In this document: positions 14,827 to 21,493 of the stretch, one piece after another
Layout of the letters: each line of letters opens with the position of its first letter
Numbering within the stretch: the stretch's first letter is position 1
IMG/VR virus record: IMGVR_UViG_3300021375_002080
Span: 1-21,493 of that record
Length of the DNA: 21,493 nucleotides
Strand: one strand, 5' to 3'
DNA from: a virus
The notes under the pieces: generated by a model
Database searches by the model: none
What the model was told of the DNA's origin: nothing
Seen by the model: the letters and a program-made list of their open reading frames with translations, nothing else
Position numbers and translations under genes: made by a program

Positions 14827-15354
14827 ATGACAAAAAAGTTAGAAGAAACATTTAACTTGGCGCCACAGGTAGAAGAAGAACCGACTAATAGCGTGATTGA
14901 ACCTGCGACGGCAATTGAACAATCCACCGAACTTACTGCTATGCTGAATTCTGCAATTGAAACAACTGATAAGATTGATGCAGCACTTCCGATGGTACAA
15001 GATTTAAATCAACACGATAGAGAAATGGATGAAATTCATATAAAAGCACTTAACGCATTTGAAGAGTTGTTTCAGTTGGGCATGAATGTTGAAGTACACG
15101 CAGGCGCTAAACTTATGGAAACTGCAAACTCTATGTTGAAGACTGCGATGGAAGCAAAAGATAGTAAAGTTGATAGAAAATTAAAGATGATCAATCTACA
15201 AATGCAGAAAGCAAAACTTGAACACCAAATTGATAAACAAGAGAAAAAGTCAGATGTTAACGAAATCGACGGTTCCGGATCAGTTGTTATAGATAGAAAT
15301 GAATTATTAAGAAGAATATCAAATGTTAAAGATTCTTCAAATGTTGATAAATAA
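14827..15354 (+). CDS. 16: Small terminase subunit gp16-like
   Basis: gp16 forms a ring that recognises concatemeric DNA and stimulates the packaging ATPase gp17. This 175-aa protein has the expected pattern: a low-complexity acidic N-terminus (~1-60), a central predicted coiled coil from about residue 60 to 140 (DREMDEIHIKALNAFEELF, GAKLMETANSMLKTAMEAKDS, LKMINLQMQKAKLEHQIDKQ), and a C-terminal segment GSVVIDRNELLRRI that parallels the NATVFMGSPTEL tail of T4 gp16. T4 gp16 is 164 aa. The large subunit gp17 is not in this window. The gene is 12 bases after gp4; its stop codon overlaps a late promoter for the next gene. Confidence 0.75.
   Translation: MTKKLEETFNLAPQVEEEPTNSVIEPATAIEQSTELTAMLNSAIETTDKIDAALPMVQDLNQHDREMDEIHIKALNAFEELFQLGMNVEVHAGAKLMETANSMLKTAMEAKDSKVDRKLKMINLQMQKAKLEHQIDKQEKKSDVNEIDGSGSVVIDRNELLRRISNVKDSSNVDK
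15346..15353 (+). promoter_or_regulatory. Late promoter (GATAAATA) overlapping the gp16 stop
   Basis: GATAAATA spans the last codons and stop of gp16. T4 spacing places the transcript start near 15359, followed by GGAG at 15366-15369 and ATG 15376. Confidence 0.6.
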
Positions 15355-15375
15355 GAGTATAAATTGGAGAGACCA

Positions 15376-15951
15376 ATGAAAAGTTTTAGAGAATATTTAA
15401 CAGAGTCTACAAGGGAATGTTGTTTAACCTTGAGATTTGCAGCAGAATTGAATGAAGAAGATGTCAATCGTATTGAACGTTTTCTGGGTAAGTATGACTT
15501 GATTTCTATATCGCGTACATCAACTACACCTATTACCAAAAATCCATTGTTCTTTTCTGATGGTGTAAACAACACAAAAGTTTCAAAGATAGAAATTAAA
15601 ACTGGGTATCCTGTATCTGCAGATATCTTACGAGTTCAGTTATCAGACCTATTGGAAATGAATATTTCACATATCGCTGTTCATCCTGAAGGATGGGAAC
15701 CAATCGAAGAAGTTGAAGAAGATGGTGATAAAAAAGCATTGCTAGATACTCCAGAATATGGCGATGAATCTGATAATGGCGAAAATTACGGTAGAAAATT
15801 TATTGATAATTTCTTAAACTCTCTTAGTAAAAGAGATGAAGTAACCGTCGAGAATGAACTAAGTATTGATCCTAAAAAAGATGCAGCACCAGATCAAATG
15901 AACACAGATGAAAAATCAAGTGAATCTGTTATATCAGGAGATGAAGAATGA
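15376..15951 (+). CDS. Putative capsid-targeted internal/core protein
   Basis: The N-terminus MKSFREYLTE closely resembles the ten-residue capsid-targeting sequence of T4 internal proteins (IPIII begins MKTYQEFIAE), and it ends in L-x-E, the motif cut by the T4 prohead protease gp21. I infer a protein packed into the prohead and trimmed after residue 10. The body (~15-115) looks like an alpha/beta domain (CLTLRFAAELNEEDVNRIERFL, KVSKIEIKTGYPVSADILRVQLSDLL, ISHIAVHPEGWEPIEE), followed by a very acidic tail with YGDESDNGENYGRKFIDNFLNSL. I have an uncertain memory of a similar protein in other large T4-like phages. The ATG at 15376 is preferred over TTG 15364 because GGAG (15366-15369) sits 6 bases before it. 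The stop overlaps the start of the Cys-rich gene (ATGA). Confidence 0.7.
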   Translation: MKSFREYLTESTRECCLTLRFAAELNEEDVNRIERFLGKYDLISISRTSTTPITKNPLFFSDGVNNTKVSKIEIKTGYPVSADILRVQLSDLLEMNISHIAVHPEGWEPIEEVEEDGDKKALLDTPEYGDESDNGENYGRKFIDNFLNSLSKRDEVTVENELSIDPKKDAAPDQMNTDEKSSESVISGDEE

Positions 15952-16352
15952 GCAAACATTATAACTTAACAGTAACTGATAATAACGGCAAAGCTGTTAC
16001 CACAACAAATGTAAGTACTGAGCATCCTGAAGAGCTAATGCGAATGCTAACACTTGCTGGTAAAACAGTTGAAATTACACCAGTTGGATGTGGATGCGGA
16101 TGCGATGGTCCTTGTGGATGCGATGATGATATTGAAGCATTAAATGCAGAAGCAGAATATAGAGCGACACCTGCAAATGATGAACTTGATTTAGATGATT
16201 TTTCTAAAAAGACTGCTAATTCTATTTCTAGACAAAAGAAATCTATTCAGCCAAGCAATGGTGATAATCCACTTGAGTATTCGGTAAATGAAGACGAAAT
16301 ATATGAAGCATTAATGGCTGACTTTGAATTAAACGAAGATGGTTCTATCTGA
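15948..16352 (+). CDS. Cys-rich 134-aa protein coupled to the capsid-targeted protein
   Basis: Function unknown. An N-terminal beta-rich part (YNLTVTDNNGKAVTTTNV) and helix (PEELMRMLTLAG) lead to a cluster of five cysteines in eleven residues (C48, C50, C52, C56, C58) followed by three Asp, a plausible metal-binding loop. The rest is acidic and polar, with KKTANSISRQKKSIQPSNGDNPLEY and an ending NEDEIYEALMADFEL. It has the look of a core or internal head protein partner of the preceding gene, with which it shares an ATGA overlap (15948-15951). I cannot match it to a named T4 gene. Confidence 0.7.
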   Translation: MSKHYNLTVTDNNGKAVTTTNVSTEHPEELMRMLTLAGKTVEITPVGCGCGCDGPCGCDDDIEALNAEAEYRATPANDELDLDDFSKKTANSISRQKKSIQPSNGDNPLEYSVNEDEIYEALMADFELNEDGSI

Positions 16353-16391
16353 TATACGACAAATCATATATCTGATAATTAAAATGTGTCT

Positions 16392-16409
16392 TTTTTATAA
16401 TTATAAAAA
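16392..16409. repeat. 18-bp perfect AT palindrome next to a late promoter
   Basis: Five Ts, ATAATTAT and five As form a perfect palindrome ending one base before GATAAATACT at 16411. It could aid DNA melting or be a weak bidirectional terminator; in this AT-rich DNA it may also be chance. Confidence 0.4.
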
Positions 16410-16410
16410 C

Positions 16411-16418
16411 GATAAATA
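16411..16418 (+). promoter_or_regulatory. Late promoter (GATAAATA) for the 115-aa gene
   Basis: A full GATAAATACT lies in the 128-base gap after the Cys-rich gene. The predicted leader is about 57 bases and could fold through AGCC (16428-16431) and GGCT (16448-16451). GGAG (16469-16472) precedes ATG 16481. Confidence 0.7.
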
Positions 16419-16480
16419 CTTATGAAGAGCCTTTTTAAAATAAAAAATGGCTATTTAAATTATAGTTTGGAGAATATGGA

Positions 16481-16828
16481 ATGGCAACGTATAGAGGTTT
16501 AAGATTACCACATACAATGATCACGCAAATGAAAAATGTTGTAGTAAAAAAATCAGTTGACTTAACATCTTATTTAGATCGCGGTAGTGTAGCAGATGCA
16601 GTGGTTAATGAAGATTCAGGCGCAGGATGGCGCAAGAATGAAAATGGCGGTGGCCAATCTGCAGTTGGAAAAAGCATTGCAATGGGTTCTATAACTGATA
16701 ATCAGATAATTGAAGACCATGATTTTGGTGATATCGAAGTTGCAATTGGTATAAGTAATACTAAATCTTGGGCACAACGCCGTAGAGAAAATCGTACAAT
16801 TGCAAGAGCCCGAGGCGGTAATTCATAA
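16481..16828 (+). CDS. Unrecognised 115-aa protein, probably virion-associated
   Basis: Not recognised. The protein starts MATYRGLRLPHTMITQMKN, has a Gly/Ser-rich middle (NEDSGAGWRKNENGGGQSAVGKSIAMGS), a beta-like stretch (DHDFGDIEVAIGIS) and a strongly basic C-terminus (WAQRRRENRTIARARGG). No signal peptide or membrane segment is present. It has its own late promoter and GGAG, and is followed 27 bases later by the first Mtd-N-type fibre protein, so it probably belongs to the fibre or head-surface group. A tight structural assignment is not possible. Confidence 0.7.
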   Translation: MATYRGLRLPHTMITQMKNVVVKKSVDLTSYLDRGSVADAVVNEDSGAGWRKNENGGGQSAVGKSIAMGSITDNQIIEDHDFGDIEVAIGISNTKSWAQRRRENRTIARARGGNS

Positions 16829-16855
16829 AGTAAAAATAAACATTGGAGATTATAT

Positions 16856-17506
16856 ATGCCAGCATATAGAGTTAAATTACGCCGAGGTACAACGGTTGAG
16901 CATAAAACATTTGTTGGTGCTGAAGGTGAAATAACAGTAGATACTGATCTTAAAAGATTGGTAGTACACGATGGAGTGACGCCAGGAGGACATTACATTG
17001 CCGCACATAGCGATATAAAAACCGATGTGAATGAGTTCACCGATAATGATGCAAAGCTTGGTGACCATACATTTGTGAAACAAGGAACAACAATTGTTAC
17101 TACAGTATCGGCGCCTGTTGTTAACTATGCAGTACAAGTTGCCCCCGGCAGAGGATACAGAAGAACTGCAAGAACAAATGCTCCTACATTTTTCTTAAAG
17201 AATGTAACAGCCGGAGAAACTGAGTTCACTTCAAATCCTAAAGTATATATGACTCCAGGAACAGTATATATATTTGATGTAAGTGAAGAGTCAAACGCTG
17301 GACATACATTTAGATTTACTGACAATTCTGGCCAGACATCATTCACTTCAGGAGTTGTTGCTACCGGAACACCGGGAAGTACTGATGCAAAAGTAACAAT
17401 TACATATCCTACTCCTGCTAAATTTCCATTGTGGTATTATTGTCAGACACATGGATTAAGCATGGGCCAAAGAATTTTACCATATGGAAGAAATATAGCG
17501 TTATAA
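16856..17506 (+). CDS. Mtd-N-type virion protein with C-terminal cupredoxin-like domain
   Basis: Residues 1-50 match the N-terminal domain found in many phage fibres and in the Bordetella phage major tropism determinant: LRRGTTVEHKTFVGAEGEIT followed by RLVVHDGVTPGGHYIA. Residues ~105-216 look like a cupredoxin-like beta-sandwich: AGHTFRF carries His150, and YYCQTHGLSMG gives C196-x2-H199-x3-M203. His, Cys, His and Met in this order are the ligand set of type 1 copper sites. Copper binding is inferred; the domain may be used only as a scaffold or for glycan binding. The small size (216 aa) suggests a short fibre or a decoration protein. GGAG (16845-16848) precedes the ATG, and a strong terminator follows the gene. 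The N-terminus is paralogous to that of the giant fibre downstream. Confidence 0.78.
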   Translation: MPAYRVKLRRGTTVEHKTFVGAEGEITVDTDLKRLVVHDGVTPGGHYIAAHSDIKTDVNEFTDNDAKLGDHTFVKQGTTIVTTVSAPVVNYAVQVAPGRGYRRTARTNAPTFFLKNVTAGETEFTSNPKVYMTPGTVYIFDVSEESNAGHTFRFTDNSGQTSFTSGVVATGTPGSTDAKVTITYPTPAKFPLWYYCQTHGLSMGQRILPYGRNIAL

Positions 17507-17523
17507 TGAAATTGAATATTTTA

Positions 17524-17545
17524 TTATACAAATTATATTGTATAA
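17524..17545. repeat. 8-bp inverted repeat before the terminator
   Basis: TTATACAA (17524-17531) and TTGTATAA (17538-17545) flank a 6-base spacer. It lies in the 3' untranslated region just before the main terminator and could be an RNA hairpin or protein site. Confidence 0.4.
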
Positions 17546-17550
17546 ATTGA

Positions 17551-17580
17551 ACTGCGAGTATATATACTCGCAGTTTTTTT
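17551..17580 (+). terminator. Strong Rho-independent terminator
   Basis: A perfect 24-base palindrome (17551-17574, outer bases ACTGCGAG/CTCGCAGT) is followed by a run of seven Ts to 17580. It ends the 115-aa/Mtd-N transcript and isolates the giant fibre gene. Confidence 0.92.
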
Positions 17581-17594
17581 CGTTTGTCATAACT

Positions 17595-17602
17595 GATAAA
17601 TA
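17595..17602 (+). promoter_or_regulatory. Late promoter (GATAAATA) for the giant fibre
   Basis: CTGATAAATA just after the terminator. The predicted leader of ~69 bases contains a 6-bp hairpin (17626-17631 with 17635-17640) and GGAG at 17664-17667 before ATG 17677. Confidence 0.65.
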
Positions 17603-17676
17603 ATAGGAAGTAATTAGTAATTTATAACACTTATAGTGTTAATCATAATATAAAAGAATCATTGGAGATACAAATA

Positions 17677-20600
17677 ATGGCATATACAGTTCAGTTTAGA
17701 CGTGGTACTACTGCAGAACATTCAACTTTTACTGGCGAAAAAGGGGAAGTTACATTTAATACTACAACCAATAGACTCGTTGTACACGATGGAACAACCG
17801 TCTCGGGAATTGCAATTGCAAGATTATCGGATATTCCTACAGACTTGTCACAGTTAACTGATACTACTAGTTTGGTAACAGAAGCGTGGCAAGCAAAACT
17901 AGCAAAAACAAGTAAAGACTATAAAACTCTGTATATGCCAACAGTGCGTAACATGACAATGAGTGATGACGGTACCAAGGTATTTACTGTGAACCAAAGT
18001 TTTATCTATGGATATGACCTTTCTATTCCATTTGATTTGTCAACCGCAGTATCACAAGGTAGTGGACATAATTATGTAGCGATGGTTGGTTACAGCAATA
18101 GTCATATGATTGAAATCTCTGGCAATGGCGAACACTTATATGTTGCACATAGTGGAAATGGTATAATATATCAACTTGATTTAGCAACTCCATATGATAT
18201 CACAACTGCTACAACTGCAAATAAAAATATTAATATTGGATCATACGAAAATGACACCCTTTCTATGGAAATGAATACATCAGGTACAAAAATGTGGACT
18301 ACAGGCGGAGCATCGGATGAAGTTCATCAATATACCTTATCTACACCATACGATATCACAAGTGCAGTATATGATGATGTTCAATTTGATCTCAATACTG
18401 TAGCAGGAATTACAACTGCACAAAGTGTCATATTGAGTACAGACGGCAGCAAAATGTATGTATTTGATTCAACTTTTGATGAATTGTTCGAATTTGATAT
18501 GTCAACCCCATATGATATATCAACTGCGTCATATAATAATGTTTCTACCTGGATTAAAGGTGCATCACACGCAACATTGTCACCTGATGGTTCAAAACTA
18601 TATGCGTCTGAAGGTAGTGTTGTAGTACAGTATAGTCTGATCTCAACTACAGATGATATAGTCACACCAACAGCATCATCTTCGCCATGGGCATTTAATA
18701 TGACCAGTATATATACCGATGCAAAAACAATTTCTACTAAGGGAAATTTAGCATTTTCAAATAATGGTACAAAAATGTATTCCGTTGATACTGCATCAAA
18801 TGTAAGAGAATATGATTTATCAATCGCATATGATATTGGTTCTTCTGTATATAATCAGTTATGGAATTTTACTGCCCAACTTGATTATCAGGCTACAGCA
18901 GTTAGCCAGTGCCATGTATCACCAGATGGAACGAAATTATATTTGCTTCAGACGACTAGCAGTTACAAATATCTTGCTGAATGGACACTTAATACTCCGT
19001 GGGACATAACAAGCGTTGATAACTCTACTAAAACCATATTAGAATTAGCACATTTAGACAGCAATTTCGTGGGATATGATATAACCGAAGATGGCAAGAA
19101 AATGATCATGATCGGAAGAACTAATGATAGAGTGTATGAATTTGTGATGACAAATCCTTATGATCTTTCAACTGCATATTGGACAGGTGCGAGAACTTAT
19201 GTTGGATTACAATCAACATCTCCAACCTCTACTTTGAAATATTCCAATGATGGTACCAAGTTATATATGGGCGCAAGTAATACGTTGTATGAATATACGC
19301 TAAGTACTCCGTTTGCAGTTGCGACCGCTAATATTTCTTCTAATGTAACCGAATATGAACATGATACTAATTTCACTGCGTCATTTTCACCAGATGGAAA
19401 ATATATATATTTTAACGATGGTTCAACAACATTTCAATATAGAGCAGACGGTTCAGAATATGTTCCATTCGTAGCAGTCTCATCTGGCGATACTTGGACG
19501 TTTGATAAAACTAGTATTGTCAATGACAAGACAACACTAAATTATAACTTAGGGCAAGGTATGACCATGTCATCAGATGGTACAAAGTTGTATGGTATAT
19601 CTGGTAGATATGTCAGACAATATAATCTATCAACCCCATATGATATTGGCACTGCTAGTTATTCAACCCAAAGTGATGTATATCCTCGTATTGGTAATGT
19701 GAATCCATCCTCATTAGAAATCTCATCAGATGGAACTAAGATGTATGTTGGACAAACCAGTAATGACACAATTTATGAATTTACATTGAGTAATCCATTC
19801 GCAGTAAGTAGTAGGAGTACTAATGCTTCTTACTATTTTGAAATTGGCAGTTTAGAAGGCACGATACAGGATATGACACTAAGTCATGACGGCAAGAAAA
19901 TGTTTGTTATTGGTAGTAGTGGTGATAAAATCATTGAATACATATTATCGACTCCTTATCGGATTTCGACTGCATATTGGACTGGTGTTACTTTTGATGT
20001 TTCATCGCAGACAACCAATCCCAAGTCAATTCAGTTTAATTCTGATGGAATGAAAGTTTATGTATTCGGCAGTTCAAAATTACATGAATATTCTATGACT
20101 AACTCATATAGTTTACCAGATATATCATACGTGTCATCAATTGATGTTGATGTTGCTTCTAACATTATGTTATCGCATACAGGTTCACATATGTATATTG
20201 CGTATGGAGACTTTGTAAGACAGTATCTATCAGATGGCACAGCACATGTTCCAGTAGTAGCAGTCTCATCAGGTGATGCATGGACGTTTGATAAAACTAG
20301 TATTGTCAACGACAATATAACACTAAATTATAACTTAGGGCAAGGTATGACCATGTCACCAGATGGCACAAAATTGTATGGTATAAATGGTAGATATGTC
20401 AGGCAATATAATCTATCCACGCCATATGATATTGCTACTGCTAGTTATTCAACCCAAAGTGATGTATATCCTCGTATTGGTAATGTGAATCCATCCTCAT
20501 TAGAAATCTCATCAGATGGAACTAAGATGTATGTTGGACAAACCAGTAATGACATAATTTATGAATTTACATTGAGTAATCCATTCGCAGTAAGTAGTAG

Positions 20601-21493
20601 GAGTACTAATGCTTCTTACTATTTTGAAATTGGCAATTCAGAAGACACGATACAGGATATGACACTAAGTCATGACGGCAAGAAAATGTTTGTAGTTGGT
20701 AGTAGTGGCGATCATGTTGTTGAATACGTATTATCAACTCCTTATCGGATTTCGACTGCATATTGGACTGGTGTTACTTTTGATGTCTCTGGACAAACAA
20801 GCGGACCACTAACAGTTCAGTTTAATTCTGATGGAATGAAATTTTATGTATTCGGCAGTGCAAAATTACATGAATATTCTATGACAACCGCATATAATTT
20901 GTCCACCGCTTCGTTTGTATCATCAATTGATGTTGATGCTGCTTCTAACATTATGTTATCGCATACAGGTTCACATATGTATATTGCTTATGGAAACTTT
21001 GTAAGACAATATCTATCAGATGGTACAGCACATGTTCCAGTAGTAGCAGTCTCATCTGGCGATACTTGGACGTTTGATAAAACTAGTATTGTCAACGACA
21101 ATATAACACTAAATTATAACTTAGGGCAAGGTATGACCATGTCATCAGATGGCACAAAATTGTATGGTATTAACGGCAGATATGTCAGACAATATGGTCT
21201 ATCCACGCCATATGATATTGCTACTGCTAGTTATGTGACCCAAAGTGATGTATATAGTCGTATTGGTAATGTGAATCCATCTTCATTAGAAATCTCATCA
21301 GATGGAACTAAGATGTATGTTGGACAAACCAGTAATGACACAATTTATGAATTTACATTGACTACCCCATTCGCAGTAAGTAGTAGGAGTACTAATGCTT
21401 CTTACTATTTTGAAATTGGCAATTCAGAAGACACGATACAGGATATGACACTAAGTCATGACGGCAAGAAAATGTTTGTAGTTGGTAGTAGTG
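17677..21493 (+). CDS. Giant tail-fibre/adhesin with WD/propeller-like tandem repeats (3' partial)
   Basis: The frame is open from ATG 17677 to the window edge, about 1272 codons without a stop, so the gene continues. It starts with an Mtd-N-type domain (VQFRRGTTAEHSTFTGEKGEVT, RLVVHDGTTVSGIAIA), then a short linker, then repeated ~50-residue blades of the form S-x-DG-x-K-(M/L)-Y-V ... (I/V)-x-(E/Q)-Y-x-L-S-T-P-(Y/F)-D-(I/L), a pattern of WD/YVTN-type beta-propellers. The blades group in units of five. Units 1 and 2 (to 19476) are diverged; from 19477 they become near-identical 262-residue units. The N-terminal domain is the probable virion anchor, and the propellers the receptor- or glycan-binding part. 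GGAG (17664-17667) supports the start. A late promoter and an upstream terminator make it an independent transcript. Confidence 0.85.
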   Translation, partial: MAYTVQFRRGTTAEHSTFTGEKGEVTFNTTTNRLVVHDGTTVSGIAIARLSDIPTDLSQLTDTTSLVTEAWQAKLAKTSKDYKTLYMPTVRNMTMSDDGTKVFTVNQSFIYGYDLSIPFDLSTAVSQGSGHNYVAMVGYSNSHMIEISGNGEHLYVAHSGNGIIYQLDLATPYDITTATTANKNINIGSYENDTLSMEMNTSGTKMWTTGGASDEVHQYTLSTPYDITSAVYDDVQFDLNTVAGITTAQSVILSTDGSKMYVFDSTFDELFEFDMSTPYDISTASYNNVSTWIKGASHATLSPDGSKLYASEGSVVVQYSLISTTDDIVTPTASSSPWAFNMTSIYTDAKTISTKGNLAFSNNGTKMYSVDTASNVREYDLSIAYDIGSSVYNQLWNFTAQLDYQATAVSQCHVSPDGTKLYLLQTTSSYKYLAEWTLNTPWDITSVDNSTKTILELAHLDSNFVGYDITEDGKKMIMIGRTNDRVYEFVMTNPYDLSTAYWTGARTYVGLQSTSPTSTLKYSNDGTKLYMGASNTLYEYTLSTPFAVATANISSNVTEYEHDTNFTASFSPDGKYIYFNDGSTTFQYRADGSEYVPFVAVSSGDTWTFDKTSIVNDKTTLNYNLGQGMTMSSDGTKLYGISGRYVRQYNLSTPYDIGTASYSTQSDVYPRIGNVNPSSLEISSDGTKMYVGQTSNDTIYEFTLSNPFAVSSRSTNASYYFEIGSLEGTIQDMTLSHDGKKMFVIGSSGDKIIEYILSTPYRISTAYWTGVTFDVSSQTTNPKSIQFNSDGMKVYVFGSSKLHEYSMTNSYSLPDISYVSSIDVDVASNIMLSHTGSHMYIAYGDFVRQYLSDGTAHVPVVAVSSGDAWTFDKTSIVNDNITLNYNLGQGMTMSPDGTKLYGINGRYVRQYNLSTPYDIATASYSTQSDVYPRIGNVNPSSLEISSDGTKMYVGQTSNDIIYEFTLSNPFAVSSRSTNASYYFEIGNSEDTIQDMTLSHDGKKMFVVGSSGDHVVEYVLSTPYRISTAYWTGVTFDVSGQTSGPLTVQFNSDGMKFYVFGSAKLHEYSMTTAYNLSTASFVSSIDVDAASNIMLSHTGSHMYIAYGNFVRQYLSDGTAHVPVVAVSSGDTWTFDKTSIVNDNITLNYNLGQGMTMSSDGTKLYGINGRYVRQYGLSTPYDIATASYVTQSDVYSRIGNVNPSSLEISSDGTKMYVGQTSNDTIYEFTLTTPFAVSSRSTNASYYFEIGNSEDTIQDMTLSHDGKKMFVVGSS
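19477..20262 (+). repeat. 786-bp tandem repeat, unit A
   Basis: In-frame 262-codon unit beginning GTCTCATCTGGCGATAC. It encodes five propeller-like blades and is followed directly by a second near-identical copy. Confidence 0.9.
20263..21048 (+). repeat. 786-bp tandem repeat, unit B
   Basis: Same length and frame as unit A, starting GTCTCATCAGGTGATGC. Long stretches are identical at the nucleotide level, with scattered substitutions and no visible frameshift. Confidence 0.9.
21049..21493 (+). repeat. 786-bp tandem repeat, unit C (cut by window end)
   Basis: The third copy starts exactly 786 bases after unit B and runs to the window edge (445 bases seen). Its blade order matches the first half of the other units. 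Confidence 0.88.

Noticed and set aside
16422-16502. 26-codon ORF (ATG at 16422) in the leader of the 115-aa gene
   Set aside because: It starts at or before the predicted transcript start, lacks a ribosome site and overlaps the real start in another frame.
20058-20315. Minus-strand 85-aa open frame in the fibre repeats
   Set aside because: Antisense shadow of the propeller coding sequence; no promoter or ribosome site.
19477-21493. CRISPR array or diversity-generating retroelement suggested by the repeats and the Mtd-like N-terminus
   Set aside because: The repeats are coding, contiguous and 786 bases long with no short spacers; no reverse transcriptase, C-type-lectin variable region or template repeat is visible in the window.
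1-21493. tRNA, integrase or transposase genes
   Set aside because: All gaps between genes are under 180 bases and hold no cloverleaf; no recombinase motifs or terminal inverted repeats were seen.

Overview
This window is a stretch of an AT-rich, T4-like contractile-tailed phage genome, probably marine. The evidence is a set of recognisable T4-type morphogenesis genes: neck proteins gp13 and gp14, tail terminator gp15, tail sheath gp18, tail tube gp19, a second tube-fold protein, head-completion nuclease gp4 and small terminase gp16. T4-type late-promoter octamers (T/G/A-ATAAATA) sit upstream of them. Genes are packed tightly, with several ATGA stop/start overlaps. No tRNA, CRISPR, integrase or insertion sequence is visible. 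The host cannot be named from the sequence; marine T4-like phages of alphaproteobacteria or cyanobacteria are the nearest mental match.

Layout. 1-1542 (+) is the 3' end of a large adhesin or tail-fibre gene with Ig/cadherin-like repeats and a glycine-rich tip. It converges, with a 3-base gap, on a minus-strand block: an unrecognised late gene (1546-2253), a Nudix hydrolase, gp15 and gp14. A 59-base divergent gap (5158-5216) holds a late promoter for the minus block, overlapping a sigma70-type promoter for a plus-strand 2-oxoglutarate/Fe(II) oxygenase. The plus strand then carries a 415-aa unknown protein with its own sigma70-type promoter, gp13, a small acidic protein, a phage-type (d)NMP kinase with a sigma70-type promoter, an enlarged gp18, a terminator, gp19 behind a tandem late promoter, the tube-fold paralogue, an 87-aa protein, gp4, gp16, a protein with a T4-like capsid-targeting N-terminus, and a Cys-rich partner. 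The right end is a host-recognition block: a 115-aa unknown, a short Mtd-N-type protein ending in a cupredoxin-like domain with a complete set of copper-ligand residues, a strong terminator, and a giant fibre (open at the window end) made of WD/propeller-like blades with nearly identical 786-bp tandem repeats.

How it works together. The structural genes build the neck, tail and packaging machinery and carry late promoters. The metabolic or unknown genes lying between them (oxygenase, 415-aa protein, kinase) each carry a host-type promoter, suggesting earlier expression. The two ends of the window encode candidate receptor-binding proteins, one glycine-rich and one repeat-rich. The most unusual points are the putative copper-binding domain on a fibre-type protein, the repeat-expanded propeller fibre, the capsid-targeting/Cys-rich gene pair, a W/Y-rich module apparently shared by gp14, gp15 and gp18, and the regular two-class promoter architecture.
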